Assembly (NCBI RefSeq): GCF_022682495.2
Contig: NC_071397.1
Span: 11,437,082-11,501,081, forward strand
Source of the DNA: Desmodus rotundus
Lineage: Eukaryota; Chordata; Mammalia; Chiroptera; Phyllostomidae
Length of the DNA: 64,000 bases
Direction: 5' to 3'
Each line of letters begins with the position of its first letter. Position 1 is the stretch's first letter. Both the position numbers and the translations under genes were made by a program. Below are positions 58,961-64,000 of this stretch, in pieces. The notes beneath the pieces were generated by a model. That model was not told the DNA's origin, searched no databases, and saw only the letters and a program-made list of their open reading frames with translations.

Positions 58961-59232
58961 AATTGATTTTCTTTGCATGATATGGCTACCAAGCAAGTCA
59001 TTCTTTACCTTCTTCCCTCAACATCTCAAACCAGATGTTCTTGGGCTGGACAGACAGCTAACAGACAGAAGGAAAGACAGAATCATACTAATTTATCTTG
59101 CTATCTCTTGGTGTCAGACAAAAATCTCTAAATGAAGCACAGGAGTAATAAATTCATTTGTTGCAATTAGGGATCCTGCTCTCCTCAATGTCCATATGGT
59201 ATATCTCTTCTCATTAAGACTAGTGTGCTCCT

Positions 59233-59474
59233 GCCCTGGTTGGTGTGGTTCAGTGGATTGAGTGCTGGCCTGTGAACTGAAAGGTTACTGGTTTGATTCC
59301 CAGTCAGGGCACATGCCTGGGTTGCAGGCCAGGTCCCCATTTGGGGGCATGCAGGAGACAATCAATTGATGTATTTCTTGCATGTTGATGTTTCTCTCCC
59401 TCTCTATCTCCCTCCCTTCTCCTCTCCCTAAAAGTAGAGAAATAAAATCTTTTAAAATTAGAAGGAAAAAAAAA
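59233..59474 (+). mobile_element. VES SINE, first of a pair
   Basis: GCCCTGGTTGGTGTGGTTCA, the B-box region GGTTTGATTCC, CAGTCAGGGCACATGCCTGG, a CT-rich tract and the tail TAAAATCTTTTAAAATTAG. The left target flank ACTAGTGTGCTCCT is at 59219-59232. Confidence 0.93.
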
Positions 59475-59691
59475 GCCCTAGATGGCGTAGGTCAATAGGT
59501 TGAGTGCCGGTCTGCGAACCAAAGGGTCATGGGTTCAATTCCCAGTCAGGGCACATGCCTGGGTTGCAGACCAGGTCCCCAGTAAGGGACATGTGAGAGG
59601 CAACCACACATTGATGTTTCTCTCCTCTTTCTCCTTCCCTTTCCCTCTCTCTAAAAATAAATAAAATAAAATCTTTAAAAAAAAAACACAA
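59475..59691 (+). mobile_element. VES SINE, second of a pair
   Basis: GCCCTAGATGGCGTAGGTCA, B box GGTTCAATTCC, CAGTCAGGGCACATGCCTGG, a CT-rich tract and an A tail. It follows the first copy's tail directly. The right target flank ACTTGTGTGCTCTT (59693-59706) matches the flank left of the first copy. Confidence 0.93.
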
Positions 59692-59706
59692 CACTTGTGT
59701 GCTCTT

Positions 59707-61688
59707 GAGTAATCCAAGAAATGACCACAAGACCTTCCAAATGGAGGTAACAAGCAACCAGGAAATTCATTTGGATCCATGTCAATTTTTTTCTCTTTCA
59801 AGATGGAGCTTCACATTAAAGAATAAAAGAAACCATATTTTTCTTAAAGCTAATAAAAGTGTGCCTACCTTACTCAAGAGCTCTTTCTTACAGTTGTTAT
59901 GCTTTAACATTTTCATTAAATGGTATGTTAATTATTTAAATGTGAGCACAGCCTCACTTCTTTAGGGGGAAAAAAGAGTAATTGGGGCATTGTCTTGGAT
60001 CAAGGCCACTCAGGAAAAATAAAGCAGGTCAGCAACATTAAGGCTACCAAGGAGCTGTTAGATTGCCTTGTTGTGTTATTTCATGAATATACATAGATCA
60101 TTTAGTTAACTTTGATTTATACACTGTAGGATATTCTATGAGTATTAAGAAGAACGCACATTATAAGATATCAATCGTTATCTTCATTTTGTTTTGCTAG
60201 GACATCTCTGAAAATATGAGTTTACCAGGAATGTTAAAGAAAACTTACCCTTAAATTGAGGTTCTTTACATCTGCCTGGAGGAAGCTGATTGATCTAGGC
60301 CGTATTTAGCTGTTACAAGTCCTTATTTTGTTTTCCCTTCTAAGGCTTCCAATTTATACAAGTACTTATCTAGAATCTTTTCTAATCTTTCTTCCCAAGG
60401 TACTATTTTCTATAATGTGTAGAAGTAAAACAAGGTGGTAGGTTCTAATTCAAACCATTAACCATAGTCCCAAGATTATAATGACCTATAATATACTAAT
60501 ATACTAAGATAAAAACTTGTTCGGGCAAAAATTAGATAGGAGTTAGGAAAATGTATTAAAAGACTCCTTTGGTAGTAAATTAGTAGAGGCGTACTGGGTA
60601 CAAATTTAGAGACAAAGATTCATTCCATTTAGATTTAAAGTAGAAGTCGAGATTTCTACATTCAGTAAGTTAAACTTATACCTGGGTTTAACAATATGAC
60701 CTTAAAATGTGGTAAGAGGGAACTCCACCCTGAGCCTGAATGTCACAGACACAGTATCAACATTCATCACTGGCACATAACTCAGATCATAGGGCCCAGG
60801 GGAAAATACTTCCCCACACTTCTCAAGACAAAAGGCTACTGGTCAGAACGCCATGAAGGTGGGTGGGATGTGCTGCTACTGATGGCAAATGCACACTGCT
60901 CTGGGGAGTTGGGAGGAGTTAAGTGATAGCAATGCAGAGGTTCTCCAATCGTCTTCTCAGACAGCATGCATGCGAAGGACTCTTGCATTGCAAAGCACCA
61001 TTTTCAAATAGTGCCAAGGATCCATTTTCTTCCTTCTCTGCCTGTTCTGGTTTGCGATTTTAGGGATATTTATATATTTATGACGACATGTGGTGCATGG
61101 GCCTTCATTTAAATTCTTCTTTTTTGCTCTGCAAATTTGGGGGGAGGACTTGAGCAAAACCTGGATCAGACACACTATGGTTCATATAAAAGATAATTAA
61201 TTTCTAACTCATTTCTAGAACAGAATTATTTTTTGATAACAGTAAAGAATAATGTGTTTGGAAATTCTGGTTAAGAATATTGAGAACTATTGACCCTAAC
61301 CTATTCCAAAAAAAAGTGGACATCTTTCCTGTTTTTAAAGATTTCCAGTAAAAAAAAAAAAAAGTCCAAAGCTGTATTATTATTTATGTTAAAGTTTCCG
61401 TTTTCAGCTTATTTGTATTTTTATCCATTACAAACATACTTTAAAAAAGGAGGTTCGCACAGAATGTTGGCCAAATTTTTAGAGACCCAAACATGATCTC
61501 TCAAAATATGAACTTAAAATTTCTTCATGTCTCTGAGCTCAGAGCTGTGCACTTCAACGTTACCTAGGGGCCCAAATTTAAATTTCAGGGCTGCTTATCA
61601 AGCATAGTAACTGAACACTTGAGCTAAACTCACAAGTGTGCAAAGAAGTAAATATCCATTGGAAAAAAAGAAGAAAAAAACCCTGATT
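59707..61688. other. Nothing recognised
   Basis: Almost 2 kb of AT-rich intron without a named repeat or exon. Frames of 88 and 76 codons at 59699 and 60696 have no known product. Confidence 0.45.
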
Positions 61689-61768
61689 TACAGGGTGGCC
61701 CATTTAAAACAGTTCCCATTTAATAATGTGGCTGTGTACAGGGCCTCTTTTAAATGGGCCACCCTGTA
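61689..61768. mobile_element. 80-base MITE with 21-bp inverted repeats
   Basis: The left end TACAGGGTGGCCCATTTAAA is mirrored exactly at the right end (reverse complement of the bases ending at 61768). The match spans at least 20 bases including the TA at each end. Only about 40 bases lie between. Size, TA flanks and lack of coding match Tc1/mariner-derived MITEs such as human MADE1, but the terminal sequence differs from MADE1. Confidence 0.85.
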
Positions 61769-62554
61769 TGAAGCTTAAGTCCAAGATAAAAAATGTCCTC
61801 CCTTGAGAATTTTTAAAAACCAGAAACACTGTAGGTTTAGTGGTTATTTTTAAGGTTTTAGATGGTTTCTTTGGACTCCTTTAGAACTGAAAAAAGATGG
61901 ATACACATTTTAAAAATGAAATGTTACAACCACACATCTGTAATGAGAACCAGTGCCAGTGGATATTTTTAAAGCAAATTAAAACGGTCAACTTTTTTTT
62001 TTTTTAACTAGGCAAACAGCTGCTATACACACTGTGCACAGTAACTACTTTTCAGCAAAAGTTCAGAAGGAATTTCCTAATGAAGATTTATAGGATGTTC
62101 TGGGATTGATAATTAAAGGTTCCTCTAAAATGATATGAATGACAGCATCAAAGATGTGTGGGTGGAAGGCACTAAGCAAGCCTGTGCTCTAAGGTAGGAG
62201 CCTGAAATTTAGAATAAAAAATACCCAAAGTAGTTACCACAAGAGGAAATCAGGATGAAACTGACATGGAGCAAACCTTTATTGTATATCTTATCTCTCC
62301 TGACTTTAAAGTGTTTTGTAGGATTCCATAGTGACTTCTAAGGTTTAAATACTTCTGTTATTTTGTTTCCCCTTTTAAAAAGAAGAGTGAGGGGAGAAAA
62401 CAGGGAAAGGGATTGCCTGAAAGAAAAGTTACATTGATAAAAGCGATTACAGGCTCTGAAGATTCTGCCTTCCATTCTGTATGTGAGTTGAATAATGCTG
62501 TTTCCCCTCTGAAACCACCACCACCACCAACTATGAGCCCACACATCATCCTTT
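61769..62554. other. Nothing recognised
   Basis: AT-rich intron. A run of CCACCACCACCA at about 62515-62528 precedes a MIR. Confidence 0.45.
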
Positions 62555-62775
62555 GTGCCAAGTACTCTTCCATGGAACTTGACATGATTAAATTCTTTGA
62601 TTTCCGCAACAATATTATGAGGTTGATACCATTATCTCCAATTACAGGTAAAGAAAGTGAAACAGTAAAAGATTAATTAATTTGCTCAAGGTCACAAACA
62701 TAGTTAAAATGGCCTATTGTAATTCAAGATATGCCCAGGTTCCAAAGTCAGTGCTCTTAAATATCAGGCTATTCT
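62555..62775 (-). mobile_element. MIR SINE
   Basis: The plus strand carries reversed MIR blocks: ATTATGAGGTTGATACCATT, ATCTCCAATTACAGGTAAAG, then ATTTGCTCAAGGTCACAAAC, then GCCCAGGTTCCAAAGTCAGT. Confidence 0.8.
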
Positions 62776-62889
62776 AGATCTTCAAAAAGAACAAGAAACT
62801 GCATAATTCCCTAGAAGTATCATTCACTAAGGTCATATTCTGAAGATGGTGTCATCCCCTGTCACAAATGTAGCAGCCACATTCAACTT

Positions 62890-63030
62890 CATCCTCAGCA
62901 GTAACTCATTCATTCAACAAATAATTTACTGAACATCTTAGTGGGACAAGTATTGGTCTGCACACTGGGGACAAAGCAACGAATGAAACAGGCCTTTACC
63001 TTACAGGAGTCATACCTAACAGGGACGAAC
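62890..63030 (-). mobile_element. L2 LINE 3' end
   Basis: The plus strand shows the reverse complement of the L2 terminus: CATTCATTCAACAAATAATT, GGTCTGCACACTGGGGACAA, then ATGAAACAGGCCTTTACCTT and TACAGGAGTCATACC. Confidence 0.75.
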
Positions 63031-63364
63031 CTGTTAATCTAAAGGCATATTATTTATTGACAAGCCAGCAGATAATGACGTAAACTGACAACAGTTTTGC
63101 TCTATAATACAATACAACAGATTATATTTATCTTATTAGAAAACTGACAAAATCAACAGGAAGTAGGCAAGACAGGAGTAAGGAAACACAAGAGGAAAGC
63201 AGTAAGCTCAAGCAATGGAGCAACGTAAGCCCGAGTAGTCAAAAACCACACAGTAAGAAAGGAAGGACAGCAAAAGGACAGAGAACAGCAAGAGAAAGTA
63301 AAAACAAATGCAGGGAGAACCAGAGAGATCAGAATCTCGAGAATAGTGAACTGTTATTAGGTGT

Positions 63365-64000
63365 GTATCATGATATCGCATTATAGTTTTAACTTAAAGT
63401 TTCCTGAAGATTAATGATATTCAGTACTTGTCATATGCTAATTTGCATTTTATATGCTTTTCTTTGTAAAATGCCAAGTATTTTGCCTTAAAAAAAAGAT
63501 TTTATTTATTTATTTTTAGAGAGAGGGGAAGGGAAGGAGAAAGAGAGGGAGAGAAACATCAGTGTGGTTGCCTTTCCCACACCCCCTACTGGGGACCTGG
63601 CCTGCAACCCAGGCATAGGCCCTGACTGGGAATCGAACCAGTAACTTTTTGGTTTGCAGGCCAGTGCTCAATCCACTGAGCTGCACCATTCAGGGCCTGC
63701 CTTTTTTTATTGGGTTGCTTAACTTTCTATTACTTATGTGTAAGAGTAATAGACATATTTTGGGCACAAGTCCTTTGTCACACATGGTAGGGTACTGCCA
63801 ACATTCTCTCCCAATCTGTGGCCAGCCTGTTCATTTTCTTCAATATAAATTTTCACAAGAGCCAGCACATTTATTAAGAGTGTCCTTTCATCGTTAAATT
63901 ACCCTGGCATCCTTGTAGGAAGTGGACTGGCCGTCTGTGTGGGTCTATTTCTAAACTCTCTGCCACCCCGTTGCTGCAGTGGCCGTCCCTGCCATTGGCA
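63365..64000 (-). mobile_element. Ancient L1 ORF2 fragment, split by a VES, running off the window
   Basis: In reverse complement the pieces read L1 ORF2 blocks: at the right edge GAGAGTTTAGAAATAGACCC, then at about 63800 CACAGATTGGGAGAGAATGT, and left of the SINE ATGACAAGTACTGAATATCA. The VES lies between two adjoining blocks. Confidence 0.7.
63492..63699 (-). mobile_element. VES SINE
   Basis: In reverse complement it begins GGCCCTGAATGGTGCAGCTC, has B box GGTTCGATTCC, then AGTCAGGGCCTATGCCTGGG, a CT-rich tract and an ATAAATAAATAAAATC tail. Short flanks (TTGCCTT and CTGCCTTT) are the likely target duplication. Confidence 0.92.

Larger units (their letters stand above)
41819..64000 (-). other. 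SUPT3H: SUPT3H intron upstream of the recognised exon (partial)
   Basis: This 22 kb stretch is 5' of the exon in the gene's direction. The preceding coding exon (ending ...MMYSLG) was looked for on the minus strand and not found, so the intron should extend past the right edge. Its content is repeats plus unclassified AT-rich sequence. Confidence 0.75.

Noticed and set aside
1..64000. CRISPR arrays, bacterial operons, phage or plasmid features
   Set aside because: The sequence is plainly mammalian intron; no regularly spaced repeats or bacterial-type genes are present.
1..64000. Endogenous retrovirus
   Set aside because: I saw no LTR pair, primer-binding site or gag/pol/env remnant that I could support by eye; a repeat-library search would settle it.

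Overview
The window is mammalian, AT-rich, intronic DNA. Its 3'-ends, SINEs and transposons point to a bat, most likely a yangochiropteran. The best clue is five to six copies of the tRNA-derived VES SINE, whose head begins GCCCTGGTTGGTGTGG and carries intact B boxes such as GGTTCGATCC. The L1 3' ends (GACAACTGTAATTCAAC followed by an A-rich tail) and a mariner copy agree with this. I saw no HeliBat helitron, which weakly argues against a vespertilionid. The species cannot be fixed from this window.

One protein-coding exon is recognisable. It is a 74-base internal exon of SUPT3H on the minus strand (41745-41818), with consensus splice sites, encoding part of the first histone fold of this SAGA/STAGA subunit. 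The whole window is therefore read as two partial, very long SUPT3H introns: the one downstream of the exon lies at 1-41744 and the one upstream at 41819-64000. I looked for the adjacent SUPT3H exons and did not find them. In other mammals SUPT3H is large and overlaps the RUNX2 locus on the opposite strand; no RUNX2 exon was recognised here.

Nearly everything else is repeat. Region 1-611 is the 5' end of an L1 that runs off the left edge. Region 4.9-10.4 kb holds an inverted L1, a MIR, an old L1, a VES and a recent truncated L1 with a perfect 14-base target duplication. Region 12-24 kb holds a Tigger2/MER2-like pair, old L1 fragments and a long L2. Region 26.6-32.3 kb has two L1s with twin-priming inversions. 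Region 32.7-36 kb has a diverged duplicated segment in which one copy carries a Tigger transposon and the other keeps the empty site. Region 36.3-41.6 kb is L1 up to about 100 bases from the exon. Region 42.8-48.6 kb holds MIRs, an L1 and a third clear twin-primed L1 that contains a SINE/L1-tail chimera. Region 50-54.9 kb holds L2, mariner, VES and MIR copies. Region 55.4-59 kb is a mosaic of three L1 modules, the middle one lacking ORF2 (HAL1-like). Region 59.2-64 kb holds a VES pair, an 80-base TA-flanked MITE, MIR, L2 and an old L1 interrupted by a VES.

I found no previously undescribed protein-based system. The open frames here are transposon remnants or chance. The most useful observations are the SUPT3H exon with its substituted acidic residue, the duplicated segment with a dated Tigger insertion, the SINE-L1 chimera, the ORF2-less L1, the VES pair sharing one target duplication, and the MITE. 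All repeat-family names are from memory of consensus sequences, and boundaries are approximate unless a target duplication or terminal repeat fixes them.
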